DNA from: Phocaeicola faecium
Lineage (GTDB): Bacteria; Bacteroidota; Bacteroidia; Bacteroidales; Bacteroidaceae
Direction: 5' to 3'
NCBI RefSeq assembly: GCF_014837055.1
Contig: NZ_JACSPQ010000010.1
Span: 54,967 to 118,966 of the forward strand
DNA: 64,000 nt
The notes below the pieces were generated by a model. The model was not told where the DNA came from, did no database searches, and saw only the letters and a list, made by a program, of their open reading frames with translations. The number at the start of each line of letters is the position of its first letter. Position 1 is the stretch's first letter. Below, one piece after another: positions 39,126 to 48,502 of the stretch. The position numbers and the translations under genes were made by a program.

Positions 39126-39764
39126 ATGCCGCTGCTGAAGAAATGGACCGACAGGGGAGCGACGTGGGGCATCTGGCAGGTGACGGAGAGCTTCGACGAG
39201 CTGGCGGATTCGTTTTGCGATGCCGGAGCATGGCGTGCGGAAATGATGGCGTTAGGCTCACCCGTGCGCCGCATGGAGCGGACTGCTGTCCGGGTGTTGT
39301 TGCGCGAACTGACGGGCAGCGAGCTGACCATCAGCCATCACCCGTCGGGAAAACCTTACGTAGAAGGTGCATCTTTTCTGATAAGTGTCTCGCATACAAA
39401 GGGGTATGTCGCCATAGGCATACATCCCACCCGCGAGCCGGGAATCGACATTGAGCAATACGGCGAGCGGGTAAACCGCGTGGCTTCGCGCTTTATGCAC
39501 CCCACGGAACTGTCTGCCTGCGAGGGAGCGGACCATTCCACGCGCCTTTACATGCTTTTACTCCATTGGTCGGCAAAAGAAACCCTTTATAAGATAATCG
39601 GTTGCGAGGAAGTCGATTTTTCGGAACATTTGCGTATCCACGCTTTCCGTTTGCAGCAGTCGGGCACGTTTGCGGCAGAAGAATATCGTACGGAACACCC
39701 GCAACGTTTCACGGTGCATTACCTTACCCATCCCGACTTTGTATGTACGTGGGCTTTAAAATAG
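39126..39764 (+). CDS. 4'-phosphopantetheinyl transferase superfamily protein
   Basis: The 212-residue protein has the Sfp-type motifs: ISVSHTKGYVAIGIHPTREPGIDIEQ (P2, with the magnesium-binding Asp) and LLHWSAKETLYKIIG (P3). It attaches the phosphopantetheine arm of CoA to a carrier protein. The partner carrier is not in this window. It follows gldE by 1 base, and a strong hairpin terminator follows it. Confidence 0.88.
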   Translation: MPLLKKWTDRGATWGIWQVTESFDELADSFCDAGAWRAEMMALGSPVRRMERTAVRVLLRELTGSELTISHHPSGKPYVEGASFLISVSHTKGYVAIGIHPTREPGIDIEQYGERVNRVASRFMHPTELSACEGADHSTRLYMLLLHWSAKETLYKIIGCEEVDFSEHLRIHAFRLQQSGTFAAEEYRTEHPQRFTVHYLTHPDFVCTWALK

Positions 39765-39765
39765 C

Positions 39766-39812
39766 AAACCCGCATAAAAATTATGAAAACAAATTTTTAT
39801 GCGGGTTCATTT
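39766..39812 (+). terminator. Rho-independent terminator of the mutY-ssb-gldE unit
   Basis: The arms AACCCGCATAAAAATT and AATTTTTATGCGGGTT pair almost perfectly over a short loop and are followed by CATTTTGC. It also faces the 3' end of the convergent tRNA-Glu. Confidence 0.8.
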
Positions 39813-39816
39813 TGCT

Positions 39817-39891
39817 TGGTAGCCCGTGGGGGAATCGAACCCCCCTTTCAAGAATGAAAATCTTGCGTCCTAACCGATAGACGAACGGGCC
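39817..39891 (-). tRNA. tRNA-Glu (anticodon TTC), CCA encoded
   Basis: On the minus strand the gene begins GGCCCGTTCGTCTATCGGTT. The anticodon stem-loop is CAAGA-TTTTCAT-TCTTG (anticodon TTC), the T arm GGGGGTTCGATTCCCCC is perfect, and the 3' end is followed by CCA. Confidence 0.96.
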
Positions 39892-39930
39892 ATCCTAAGC
39901 TCGTGATGAGGCATTTCTCAAACACGGGTG

Positions 39931-39961
39931 CAAAGGTACGCATTATTTTCGGATTTGCAAA
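39931..39961 (-). promoter_or_regulatory. Promoter of tRNA-Glu (TTTG-N19-TACCTTTG)
   Basis: On the minus strand a -33 TTTG (39961-39958) and a -7 TACCTTTG (39938-39931) are 19 bases apart, a full match to the Bacteroidetes consensus, about 40 bases before the tRNA. Confidence 0.8.
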
Positions 39962-40037
39962 TTTTACTGCACATTTTTTACATCTTTCCGTACAAAAAAG
40001 TTCCAAAAGCCTATTTTCCGGTCTGTTTTGCATCCTT

Positions 40038-40126
40038 AAAAATTCTACCCTATATGTTATGTAACGCATCCGTATGCGTTGGTCTGCACATGCGGATGCG
40101 TTAGCTAACATATACGGATGCGTTTT
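40038..40126. repeat. TTCTACC-family palindromic repeat, copy 5
   Basis: AAAATTCTACCC is followed by a long imperfect inverted repeat. TATATGTTATGTAACGCATC faces GATGCGTTAGCTAACATATA, 22 pairs with 2 mismatches when CCG/CGG are included. Its arms resemble those of copy 1 (TATATGTTGG) and contain the GTAACGCAT motif of copy 3. Confidence 0.85.
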
Positions 40127-40133
40127 TGGGAGG

Positions 40134-40325
40134 CTTGATGATTATGATAAAAGTATGGGTAAGGTTACGAGTAATAACAGTGGGAAAGATCCTAATGAGG
40201 ATATTTCGTATTGGGCATGGAAAGATACAGGTGAGACGACTCGTTATCGATTTTTTCAATTACAAAATGGGAATCAATGGATTGGGTATAACGAAGTTTG
40301 GGTTTCTAACAGAAACCATTCTTAA
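40134..40325 (+). pseudogene. Remnant of the 3' end of a gene, discoidin-like
   Basis: The frame reads LDDYDKSMGKVTSNNSGKDP ... SYWAWKDTGETTRYRFFQLQ then NGNQWIGYNEVWVSN and stops at 40325. The composition looks coding, and the end (YRFFQL...IGYNEVWV) recalls the last strand of F5/8 type C domains. There is no start or 5' part, because the stretch begins directly after the palindromic repeat. A terminator follows. It is probably the tail of a lost carbohydrate-binding or lipoprotein gene. Confidence 0.45.
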
Positions 40326-40338
40326 TCGAATAAAAATA

Positions 40339-40381
40339 GCAAAAACGCACCGATTCTCTTGTGGGAAGTCGGTGCGTTTCT
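40339..40381 (+). terminator. Hairpin terminator after the gene remnant
   Basis: The arms AAACGCACCGA and TCGGTGCGTTT are perfect complements around about 15 bases, followed by CTGTTATT. Its presence supports the view that a real gene once ended here. Confidence 0.65.
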
Positions 40382-40416
40382 GTTATTAGTGAATGTCGCA
40401 TTTCATCGAATAATTC

Positions 40417-40492
40417 GTAGGGGCGTATTGCATACGCCTGAAATCATCCACGCGGATAAGCCAGCGTGTTCAGGTATGCGATACGCCCCTGC
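40417..40492. repeat. GGGGCGTAT palindromic repeat, copy 1
   Basis: The left arm GTAGGGGCGTATTGCATACG (continuing CCTGAA) faces TTCAGGTATGCGATACGCCC (continuing CTGC) around about 26 bases. It is the same type as the element at 48503-48581. It lies between the gene remnant and the end of the hybrid sensor gene. Confidence 0.8.
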
Positions 40493-40520
40493 ATCAATGT
40501 CGGACATTCGTCTTGTTTTA

Positions 40521-43500
40521 TTAGCTTTCTGCCTTTTCTTTATGGCTCTCAATGAATTTCCCCGGCGTCATGCCGAATTGTTTTTGGAAGCACTTGCTGA
40601 AGTACGATGGGTTATTAAAACCTACCATGTAGCTTACCTCGCTGATGTGGTATTTGTTTTCCAACAAGAGCGAAGCCGCCTTCTTCAGCCGGATTAACTG
40701 AATCATCTCGTTGGGCGTCAGGTTTGCCAATCCTTTAATTTTGGCAAAGAGCGCCGAACGGCTGATATACAGTTGCTCGGCAAGGAAGTCGATCGACAGG
40801 TTGGGGCTGTCGAGGTTTTCCTCTATCAACTGGTTCATGCGGGTGAGGAACTTTTCATCCTCTTGGTTTCGGGCAATGGAACTGATAGGTACGGTAGGCA
40901 TCGACGAGAACTTCTTGCGTAGCTGCATACGCAGGTCGAGCAGGTTCTTGATACACGCCTCAAGGTATTGCAGTGAGAACGGTTTTTCGATGTATGCGTC
41001 TGCTCCGCAATTCATACCCTCGGTTTTCGAAGCATTATCGGTTTTCGCCGTCAGCAGGATAAAGGGAATGTGGTTGCTGAGCTGGTCGTTTCGCACGGCT
41101 TTACAGAACTCTACTCCGTCCATGTTCGGCATCATCCAGTCGCTTACGATAAGCGATACCTCTTGCTCCTTCAGCCGTTCCAAAGCCTCAACACCATCGT
41201 TCGCAGTTATAATGGTGTAGTTCGGTTGCAGGCTGTCGGAGAGGAACCGTATCATGTCTTCATTGTCTTCTGCTATCAGTATGACAGGTAATTTCCGGTT
41301 CGATTGTCCCGCCGACTGTTCGGGCAGTATGTCTTCCGGCAGATTACTGCTATCCGTTTGTTCCGAATCATTCAGTTCGGCATTCTTTTGCCTTACGGGA
41401 AGAATGACACGGAACGAAGACCCCTTGTCGGTTTCCGATTTCACCTCAATCCGTCCGTGATGCGCTTCCACAATACCTTTTACGATGCTTAACCCGATAC
41501 CCGTTCCCGGCTTGTTGTCGGCAGCTTGGTAGAAAGGCTGGAAAATGAGTTTCAACTCTTCCGGCTTCATGCCCCGTCCGTCATCGTTAACGCTGATAGA
41601 AAACGTTTGCTGTCCGGGTTGCGTTTCAAACAAGATGTCTATCCGGCTGTGCGTATACTTGTTGGCATTGGTCAGCAAGTTGCTCAGCACTTTGGTTACA
41701 GCTTCGCGGTCGATGTCGGCACGGAAGTTGTCGTCAGGATAAGTCACTGTAAAAGTCACACCGTGTTGCTCCATCGAGGGACGGAAACGTTCGCATACCG
41801 CCTCCATGATGTCTTTGATGTTTTGCGACACAAAGCGCATTTTCATTTCGTTTTGTTCCACTTTGCGGAAGTCGAGCAACTGATTCACCAAGAACAATAA
41901 CCGCTGACTGTTGCGGTCGATGATGTCAAGGTCTTTTCGCACTTCGGCAGACAGGTTGGGCGTAGACTGCATGACCTTTTCCAGCGGACCAATGATGAGC
42001 GAAACGGGTGTACGTATCTCGTGGGCTATCATCGTAAAGAACTTGATTTTAGCTTCGTGCATTTCTTTTTCTTTCCGGATGTTCAGTTCATCGATGGCTT
42101 TGGCATGTTTTTTATCGCTGCGCCGCACGATGTATCGGATAAACAGCCCCAGCGCGAGGAAGGATAACAGGAAGTACGCCACCTTAAAAGGCAGTGAGAG
42201 GTAGAACGGAGGATGTATCACGATGCGTATCGAAGTGCCTTCCTCATTCCACACATTGTCATTGTTTGCCGCCCTTACCCGGAAGCGGTAAGTCCCCGCA
42301 GGCAGGTTGGTATACGTCGTGCTGTTTTGCGAGCCTACGAAGTTCCAGTCTTTGTCAAACCCTTCCAGCTTATAAGCATACTGGTTTTTTTGAGGCGTAC
42401 AGTAACTCAAAGCCGCATACTTCAGCGTAATAACATTGTCTTTATACGAGAGATGGATTTCGTTCAAGCGGTCGAGCGAAGCAGGCAGTATACCTCCCTT
42501 TTCCGGCTTGATGGCGTGATTGAATATCTCCAGTCCGGTTAAAACAACAGCAGGCGGCTGGGTGTTTTGTTTCAATTTTCCGGGTGTAAACCGGTTGAAC
42601 CCGTTTATGCTGCCCACATAGATGTCGCCGTTTCTTGCTTTCAAAGCCGAAGCCGAAATAAACGCTTCGCTTTGCAGTCCGTCGCTCCGGGTAAAAACTT
42701 GCTTTGTACCTTCTCCGGGAACGTATTTTACCAGCCCTTTAGCAGTAGTCAGCCACAACGCACCTTCTTCCTCTACCATTGCGTTAATATATTCGTTCGG
42801 AATGTTTAATAACTGTCGGGAAAAATAGTCTTTGCTCGGTTGATACAGGTACAATCCTTCGGCAGTAGCCACCCACAGTCTGCTTTTCCTGTCTATGTGT
42901 AAATGATTGATGGTAGGATTGTCAAATCCCTCTTTGGTTCCATATTGTTCCCATTTGCTGGTTTCAGGCTGGTAGCGGAATAGACCGTGTCCTTGTGTTG
43001 CTATCCATAAATACCCTTGCGGGTCTTCGGCTATTTCGATAACCATCGAACCGATGTTTTTTACGCAAACAAAACTGTCTTTCTCACGGTCGTATCGGCA
43101 AAGTTTTTCCAGCGAACCTGCCCAAATTCTTTTCCGGCTGTCTTTGAATATGGTATATATGCTGACGCTTTCGTTTCCGTCATAGCTCCTGATAGCCCCC
43201 GTTTTCAGGTTTAACACACGCACAGGCTTCGTATATGTTCCTATCCAAAGCTCATCACCGTCAAGGCATAAGCCGTGAACATTGTCCTTGTCAAACGCTG
43301 CCCTTCCCCGGAAATCCTCAAACTTGCGAGCAGCAGGCGAGAAGCAGCTTAGTCCGCCATCGTCCGAAGCAATCCATATTTTCCCGTTTTTATCTTCGCA
43401 AAAACGACTGATGACTTTCCCTTGAAAAAGCGGATTATCGTCTGACAGTGAATATCCTTCAAACTGTCCGCTGTAAGGGGGCAAATAGTTGATTCCGTTA

Positions 43501-44489
43501 TAAAATGTTCCTAACCACACCCCTCCTTCGCGGTCTTTTAAGATGGGGTAAATAAATTTGCCGGATAAAGCCGAAGTATCTTCTCCGTAGTAAGGATAAA
43601 ATGTGCTTTCTTCGGTGGTAAGGTTAAAGACAGTCAGTCCGTCGTCTGAACCGATGAATAAGATGTCAGGGGTATAAGACGCTATCGAATGAATATGAAA
43701 CGCTCCTTTTCCGTTTTGAGGTGGGATGTAGCGAGTGGTTCTTCCGCTTTCCCGATCGATTTTCCAAAGTCCCTGCTTCCACGTCCCTGCCCAAAGGTTT
43801 CCCGTCGGGTCCTCCCATAACGCCATAGCATAAAAGTCGCCGTCGTCAGCGCCATGTAAAGGAAAAGCCTCAAATTGGTTTGTCTGGCTGTTTAATTTGT
43901 ATAAACCTTTCCGGCTCGAAGCCCACAGAATCCCTTTTTGATCACAAAGAAAGCGAAGAACAACACTGTCATTCTTCGGAAAAGCATAATGAGTGAGTTG
44001 TTCCGACTGTGTATCGTAGCAGAATACGCCTTGCCCACGTGATGCAATCCAAACACGATTGTTTCTATCGCAGATGATATGGTCTATCCATGCATGTATG
44101 CTGATGCTGTCTGCTGTTTCTTTCCGGAATGTTGTGATTTCGTTTTTCTTCTGGTTGTAAATATAAACCCCATAATCGGTGCCAAACCAAAGTTCGTCTG
44201 CATTCACTTCACATAAGTTTTGGATTAAGTTGGTTTGCAGTTCCGGATAATACGGGTTCCCTTTTTGGATATATGTAAATGTAGTTCCGTCAAAACAGTT
44301 CAGTCCTCCGTCTGTAGCCATCCAGATATATCCTTTTTGGTCTTGCAGAATATCGGATACGGTGTTCGATGACAGACCATTTTCTATATTATAATGCCTG
44401 AACTGAAATTGATTGGGAAGAACAGTTCCTGTTGTTGCAAGGAGATTCAGCCAAATAATCAGCAAACAGATAAATAATCTTGTTACCAT
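40521..44489 (-). CDS. Hybrid two-component system sensor/response regulator (HTCS)
   Basis: The 1322-residue protein has a signal peptide and a periplasmic two-propeller sensor of Reg_prop repeats (FRHYNIENGLSSNTVSDI, GYIWMATDGGLNCFDG and similar, about residues 25-690). A Y_Y_Y domain follows (YKLEGFDKDWNFVGSQ), then a membrane helix, a histidine kinase with His823 in MIAHEIRTPVSLIIGPLEKV, and an ATPase domain (NDDGRGM, GTGIGLSIVKGIVEAH). Last come a receiver domain (ILIAEDNEDM, VSDWMMPNMDG) and an AraC-type DNA-binding end (ISRSALFAKIKGLANLTPNEMI). HTCS proteins sense glycan fragments and switch on the matching enzymes. It is divergent from the GH127 gene, its likely target. Confidence 0.96.
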   Translation of the reverse strand: MVTRLFICLLIIWLNLLATTGTVLPNQFQFRHYNIENGLSSNTVSDILQDQKGYIWMATDGGLNCFDGTTFTYIQKGNPYYPELQTNLIQNLCEVNADELWFGTDYGVYIYNQKKNEITTFRKETADSISIHAWIDHIICDRNNRVWIASRGQGVFCYDTQSEQLTHYAFPKNDSVVLRFLCDQKGILWASSRKGLYKLNSQTNQFEAFPLHGADDGDFYAMALWEDPTGNLWAGTWKQGLWKIDRESGRTTRYIPPQNGKGAFHIHSIASYTPDILFIGSDDGLTVFNLTTEESTFYPYYGEDTSALSGKFIYPILKDREGGVWLGTFYNGINYLPPYSGQFEGYSLSDDNPLFQGKVISRFCEDKNGKIWIASDDGGLSCFSPAARKFEDFRGRAAFDKDNVHGLCLDGDELWIGTYTKPVRVLNLKTGAIRSYDGNESVSIYTIFKDSRKRIWAGSLEKLCRYDREKDSFVCVKNIGSMVIEIAEDPQGYLWIATQGHGLFRYQPETSKWEQYGTKEGFDNPTINHLHIDRKSRLWVATAEGLYLYQPSKDYFSRQLLNIPNEYINAMVEEEGALWLTTAKGLVKYVPGEGTKQVFTRSDGLQSEAFISASALKARNGDIYVGSINGFNRFTPGKLKQNTQPPAVVLTGLEIFNHAIKPEKGGILPASLDRLNEIHLSYKDNVITLKYAALSYCTPQKNQYAYKLEGFDKDWNFVGSQNSTTYTNLPAGTYRFRVRAANNDNVWNEEGTSIRIVIHPPFYLSLPFKVAYFLLSFLALGLFIRYIVRRSDKKHAKAIDELNIRKEKEMHEAKIKFFTMIAHEIRTPVSLIIGPLEKVMQSTPNLSAEVRKDLDIIDRNSQRLLFLVNQLLDFRKVEQNEMKMRFVSQNIKDIMEAVCERFRPSMEQHGVTFTVTYPDDNFRADIDREAVTKVLSNLLTNANKYTHSRIDILFETQPGQQTFSISVNDDGRGMKPEELKLIFQPFYQAADNKPGTGIGLSIVKGIVEAHHGRIEVKSETDKGSSFRVILPVRQKNAELNDSEQTDSSNLPEDILPEQSAGQSNRKLPVILIAEDNEDMIRFLSDSLQPNYTIITANDGVEALERLKEQEVSLIVSDWMMPNMDGVEFCKAVRNDQLSNHIPFILLTAKTDNASKTEGMNCGADAYIEKPFSLQYLEACIKNLLDLRMQLRKKFSSMPTVPISSIARNQEDEKFLTRMNQLIEENLDSPNLSIDFLAEQLYISRSALFAKIKGLANLTPNEMIQLIRLKKAASLLLENKYHISEVSYMVGFNNPSYFSKCFQKQFGMTPGKFIESHKEKAES

Positions 44490-44781
44490 AATATTAGTTT
44501 AAAAAGAAAGTTTGCGTATTGTGTGTTGGAAAGCGGGCGCAAGTTACAAAAATATTTATTCCTTGCTTAAATTTTATTCAAAAATTTCTGAAAGGGCAAA
44601 GCCGGACGGAAAAATGTCGGATATGTCTTTTGGGGCATATTATGCGGTTTTTTTGCTGGTAAAATCATCCAAAACGATAATAAAAAAGTCCAATACCGCC
44701 CTCAGAAGCCTTGTAGGGCAGGTGCAGTTGTCAATAATTCCGACTATTTTCTTACAAGTATGGACTATCTTTTTATTGTTT

Positions 44782-44804
44782 GGATAGGTTTCCGCTTAAA
44801 TTTG
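44782..44804 (+). promoter_or_regulatory. Promoter of the GH127 gene
   Basis: A -7 TAAATTTG (44797-44804) is preceded by TTG 18 bases upstream. The predicted start of transcription lies after the upstream in-frame ATG at 44780, so translation must begin at 44834. The rest of the 344-base gap to the HTCS gene shows no gene. Confidence 0.55.
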
Positions 44805-44833
44805 CGATAGTGGAAATCAAAAAAAATTATAAT

Positions 44834-47272
44834 ATGAAAAACAATCTATTAATTTTGTTAGGTGGGCTTATGGTAATGGGAACTGCTTCTTGCAGCAAAC
44901 CGACTTATACGCAGCCGGATGCTCCGATAGAAGAAGTACCGTTTACGCAAGTGCATATCAACGACCACTTCTGGTCGCCACGCATTGAGATTAACCGTAC
45001 GGTGTCTATTCCTTCGGCATTCAAAGAATGTGAGAAAAATGGTCGCTTCGATAACTTTGCCATTGCCGGAGGACTGAAAAAAGGCGAACATCGGGGAGAC
45101 TTTTCTTTCGATGATACCGACCCTTATAAGGTTATAGAAGGCGCATCCTACTCGCTTGCCGTAAAGTATGATGCAAAGCTGGACCACTATTTAGACAGTG
45201 TGATTACGATTATCGCCTCAGCCCAAGAGCCCGACGGCTATCTTACCACGTGTGTAACGAATAAGTGTTATCGGCTGTCAGGCTGGTGGGGACGCTCCAA
45301 ATGGGAGAAGATAAACAGCCACGAACTATATAACAGCGGGCATTTGTATGAAGCTGCCGTAGCCCATTTCCGAGCTACGGGAAAGCGTTCGCTGCTCGAT
45401 GTTGCCATAAAGAATGCCGATTTGGTTTGCAAGGTGTTTGGTCCTAACGAAGGTCAGAAGCATGTGCCGTCGGGACATCCCATCGTTGAAATGGCGCTCT
45501 GTAAGCTGTATAAAGTAACGGGTGATAAGAAATACCTCGACATGGCGAAATATTTTGTAGAAGAAACCGGGCGTGGAACCGACGGACACAAACTGAGCGA
45601 ATACAGTCAAGACCATAAACCCATTCTGCAACAAGATGAAATAGTAGGCCATGCCGTACGTGCCGGATACCTGTATTCGGGCGTGGCAGATGTAGCTGCC
45701 TTGACAAACGATACGGCATATTTCCATGCGCTGACCCGCTTGTGGGATAATCTTGTAAGCAAAAAGTTGTATATCACCGGCGGAATGGGTTCACGTGCGC
45801 AGGGTGAGGGATTCGGACCTAACTACGAACTCCAGAACCACACGGCGTATTGTGAGACCTGTGCTTCCATAGCCAACGTGTATTGGAATTATCGCATGTT
45901 TCTCGCTACGGGCGAATCCAAATATATAGATGTATTGGAACGTGCATTGTATAATGGCGTCATATCCGGCGTATCGCTAAGCGGCGACAAGTTCTTTTAC
46001 GATAATCCACTGGAGTCGATGGGTGAGCATGAACGCCAGCGCTGGTTCGGCTGTGCCTGCTGTCCGGGAAACGTGACCCGCTTCATGGCTTCTGTTCCTA
46101 ACTATGCGTATGCCACTCAGCAGAACGATATCTATGTAAATCTTTACATACAGGGTACTGCCGAAATGCAGACAGCCGATAACAAGGTGACATTGGAACA
46201 AACCACCAATTACCCGTGGGACGGAAAGATTGCCATCAAGGTTACTCCTGAAAAAGAAGGTAAGTTTGCTATTCGCTTACGTATCCCCGGATGGTTGCAG
46301 AATGCGCCGGTAGCTTCCGACCTCTATGCCTATACCGATAGTCCGAAAGCATATACATTGAAGGTTAACGGTTCTTCGGCAAATGCTGCCGAAGGCGACG
46401 GTTACGAAACCATAGAACGTACGTGGAAAGCGGGCGACGTAATCGAACTGACCTTACCGATGGAAGTGCGTCGCATCAAGGCTAACGACGCGGTAGAAGT
46501 AGACCGTGGCATGTTGGCACTCGAACGCGGACCGATAATGTTCTGCCTCGAAGGAAAAGACCAGCCCGACAGTACGGTGTTCAATAAGTTCATTACTCCT
46601 GATACGAAGATAGAGGCAGCTTTCGATGCCGATTTGCTGAACGGCGTAATGGTATTGAGCGGAGCGGCAAAAGAAGTAGAGCGAGACGGGACGGTGAAAG
46701 ACGTAACGTTTAAGGCTATTCCGTATTCTACATGGAATAACCGCGGTGCCGACCAGATGGAAGTATGGATTCCCGAAGCAAAAGAATATGCTACGCCGAC
46801 TCCTGAACCTACCATCGCTTCGAAAGCCAAGACGTTTACCATTCAGGCTCCCATCCAGAAAGATGCTCCCGAATCGGCATCCATTATCTCGTATGCATGG
46901 GGAGTAAATGACCAATGGGAACCCAAACGCTCATCCGACACATCGAAACCCTATCATTACTGGTGGCTGAAAGAAGGAACGGAAGAAACACTCGCATACG
47001 AGTTTGATAAACCTTATACTGTATCAAACGTGCAGGTGTATTGGCTGGATTTCGACCACTACGATGGTAATTTCCGTGTTCCGCAAAGCTGGAAACTCTA
47101 TTACAAGGCTGGTAATACATGGAAGGAAGTAGAGGCACAAAATGAGTACGGGGTGAAGAAAGATTGTTATAACAGCCTCGACTTCAAACCCGTTACAACA
47201 ACGGGCTTAAAAATTGCCGCTCAGTTACAGAAAGGGGAATCGGGCGGTATCATTGAATGGAAAGTAAACTGA
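44834..47272 (+). CDS. GH127 beta-L-arabinofuranosidase lipoprotein
   Basis: The start at 44834 gives a lipoprotein signal (MKNNLLILLGGLMVMGTASC). The 812-residue protein has the GH127 (DUF1680) alpha/alpha barrel. The zinc/catalytic set is Glu341 and Cys343 in AYCETCAS and Cys409/Cys410 in GCACCPGNVTR, matching the Glu/Cys/Cys/Cys zinc site of HypBA1, whose nucleophile is a Cys. A C-terminal discoidin-like part follows (VYWLDFDHYDGNFRVPQSWKLYYKAGN). It removes terminal beta-L-arabinofuranose from plant or glycoprotein glycans, probably at the cell surface. No SusC/SusD pair lies next to it. Confidence 0.93.
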   Translation: MKNNLLILLGGLMVMGTASCSKPTYTQPDAPIEEVPFTQVHINDHFWSPRIEINRTVSIPSAFKECEKNGRFDNFAIAGGLKKGEHRGDFSFDDTDPYKVIEGASYSLAVKYDAKLDHYLDSVITIIASAQEPDGYLTTCVTNKCYRLSGWWGRSKWEKINSHELYNSGHLYEAAVAHFRATGKRSLLDVAIKNADLVCKVFGPNEGQKHVPSGHPIVEMALCKLYKVTGDKKYLDMAKYFVEETGRGTDGHKLSEYSQDHKPILQQDEIVGHAVRAGYLYSGVADVAALTNDTAYFHALTRLWDNLVSKKLYITGGMGSRAQGEGFGPNYELQNHTAYCETCASIANVYWNYRMFLATGESKYIDVLERALYNGVISGVSLSGDKFFYDNPLESMGEHERQRWFGCACCPGNVTRFMASVPNYAYATQQNDIYVNLYIQGTAEMQTADNKVTLEQTTNYPWDGKIAIKVTPEKEGKFAIRLRIPGWLQNAPVASDLYAYTDSPKAYTLKVNGSSANAAEGDGYETIERTWKAGDVIELTLPMEVRRIKANDAVEVDRGMLALERGPIMFCLEGKDQPDSTVFNKFITPDTKIEAAFDADLLNGVMVLSGAAKEVERDGTVKDVTFKAIPYSTWNNRGADQMEVWIPEAKEYATPTPEPTIASKAKTFTIQAPIQKDAPESASIISYAWGVNDQWEPKRSSDTSKPYHYWWLKEGTEETLAYEFDKPYTVSNVQVYWLDFDHYDGNFRVPQSWKLYYKAGNTWKEVEAQNEYGVKKDCYNSLDFKPVTTTGLKIAAQLQKGESGGIIEWKVN

Positions 47273-47301
47273 CAGGAAGTTAAGTAAACTAATTAAGAAT
47301 G

Positions 47302-47342
47302 AAATGTCCGCGCTCAGCTCTTTGAGTGCGGGCATTTTTTCG
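47302..47342. terminator. Terminator between GH127 and the convergent exported-protein gene
   Basis: The arms AATGTCCGCGCTCA and TGAGTGCGGGCATT pair with two G-T wobbles around GCTCTT and are followed by TTTTTT. Confidence 0.8.
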
Positions 47343-47359
47343 TATGTGATTAGCGGTTG

Positions 47360-48103
47360 CTATTTATCGGCAGCAACAAGCAGGCGGGTTTGCGTCAATT
47401 CTTTCTTTTTGTTTGCTATTTCTTCTTTTACCAATCCTATGCCTTGTGCGTACCATTGGGTGATGTATTGAGTTTGCGGAAGGTAAAGAACGTTTGCCTT
47501 GATTTTGTAAGAAACCTTCAAGCAGTCGAATGTTCCGGCGGGTACTGTCACTTTTTCAAAACCTTCATATTTCCCGTTGCTTAAATCGAAAGACACTTTC
47601 ATGTAGTCCATCTTGAGCGAGTACCGTCCGTCGGGAATTTTTTCCCCTTTGGCAGCATCGGCTTTTAGCGGAATGGCGATGGCTCCTTTTTGATGTTCGG
47701 CGTTGGCTAACTGCTCATCAAAATCCTTGTTGCTTTTCGTTGCGCTGTTTTGATAACTGTCTAATTCCTTTTTTAAGTTCTTCATGGTTTCCACGCCCCA
47801 TTTCTCATCAATAAGGATGCGGTTTGTCACCCCGTTCGGTTCATAGACAAATTTCACCGTATTATATCCTTCATAAAAACTTTTTTGTTTTTGGGCAGCA
47901 GGGTTACACAGCGTTTGCTCTACCCATGTATAATCTCCTTTGCGGTTAACGTTTGAAACAGTAACCGTATCAATGCGGGTTTCATTTGTTTCGCGGTTCG
48001 AGTTGACATACACTAAAGTCGCATTTTTGTTTAGGTTGCAAAACTGGGCTTTTCCCATCAAGGGGAAGAACGAAATAGCCAGAACGTAAAAAATCTTTTT
48101 CAT
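47360..48103 (-). CDS. Exported protein of DUF3108/TapB-like type
   Basis: The 247-residue protein has a signal peptide (cleaved near GKAQF), an N-terminal strand-rich part (NKNATLVYVNSNRETNETRIDTVTVSNVNRKGDYTWVEQTL), a charged helical middle (KNLKKELDSYQNSATKSNKDFDEQLANAEHQ), and the end EGFEKVTVPAGTFDCLKVSYKIKANV with TQWYAQGIGLVKEE. The phrase VTVPAGTFDCLKV ... WYAQGIGLVK is the mark of DUF3108-like envelope proteins. The function is unknown. It is a single gene converging on GH127. Confidence 0.75.
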   Translation of the reverse strand: MKKIFYVLAISFFPLMGKAQFCNLNKNATLVYVNSNRETNETRIDTVTVSNVNRKGDYTWVEQTLCNPAAQKQKSFYEGYNTVKFVYEPNGVTNRILIDEKWGVETMKNLKKELDSYQNSATKSNKDFDEQLANAEHQKGAIAIPLKADAAKGEKIPDGRYSLKMDYMKVSFDLSNGKYEGFEKVTVPAGTFDCLKVSYKIKANVLYLPQTQYITQWYAQGIGLVKEEIANKKKELTQTRLLVAADK

Positions 48104-48314
48104 AAATAGTAAGATTGAAGTGTCGAGGCAAAAATAAGGGAAATAAATTAAAAAAAAAAATATTATAATTACTTTTTTGTTAATTAAATAACCGTTTCAA
48201 GCATAGAATACTCTATTGCGTGAAACGGTTATTCTTCTTTTTTCTTTAAAGCAGAGCCGGATTTATCTGCTTGATTTACATATATTTCTTATTCCTCTAT
48301 ATAGAGGCAATATT

Positions 48315-48425
48315 TCTATGGGATGAACGCCCCTGTTCTACCGCATGAATTACCTCTTTCTATGGGCAAGGTTTAAGTGTTCTACCGCAAATGTTTTGAA
48401 GGGGTAAATGATGGGCTTTTTAGGG
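48315..48425. repeat. TTCTACC-family repeat block, copy 6
   Basis: TCTATGGGATGAA, 7 bases, then GTTCTACCGCATGAATT (48315-48351) is followed by a second partial unit (TCTATGGGCAAG ... GTTCTACCGCAAATG). The first unit recurs as a direct repeat at 48608-48644 with the same 7-base spacing. The 588-base gap 48104-48690 holds no credible gene. Confidence 0.75.
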
Positions 48426-48502
48426 GTGTGGGTTGTTTTTTCTTTTTTAGTTAATATTGTTATAATATTGGTAATTGAATATACATGTTTTGTCAAATAG
48501 CT

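Noticed and set aside
40126..40389. An 87-codon frame overlapping the gene remnant in another frame (MGGLMIMIKVWVRL...).
   Set aside because: The frame beside it has the better coding composition and a discoidin-like end, and a terminator follows its stop. The longer frame reads through that terminator.
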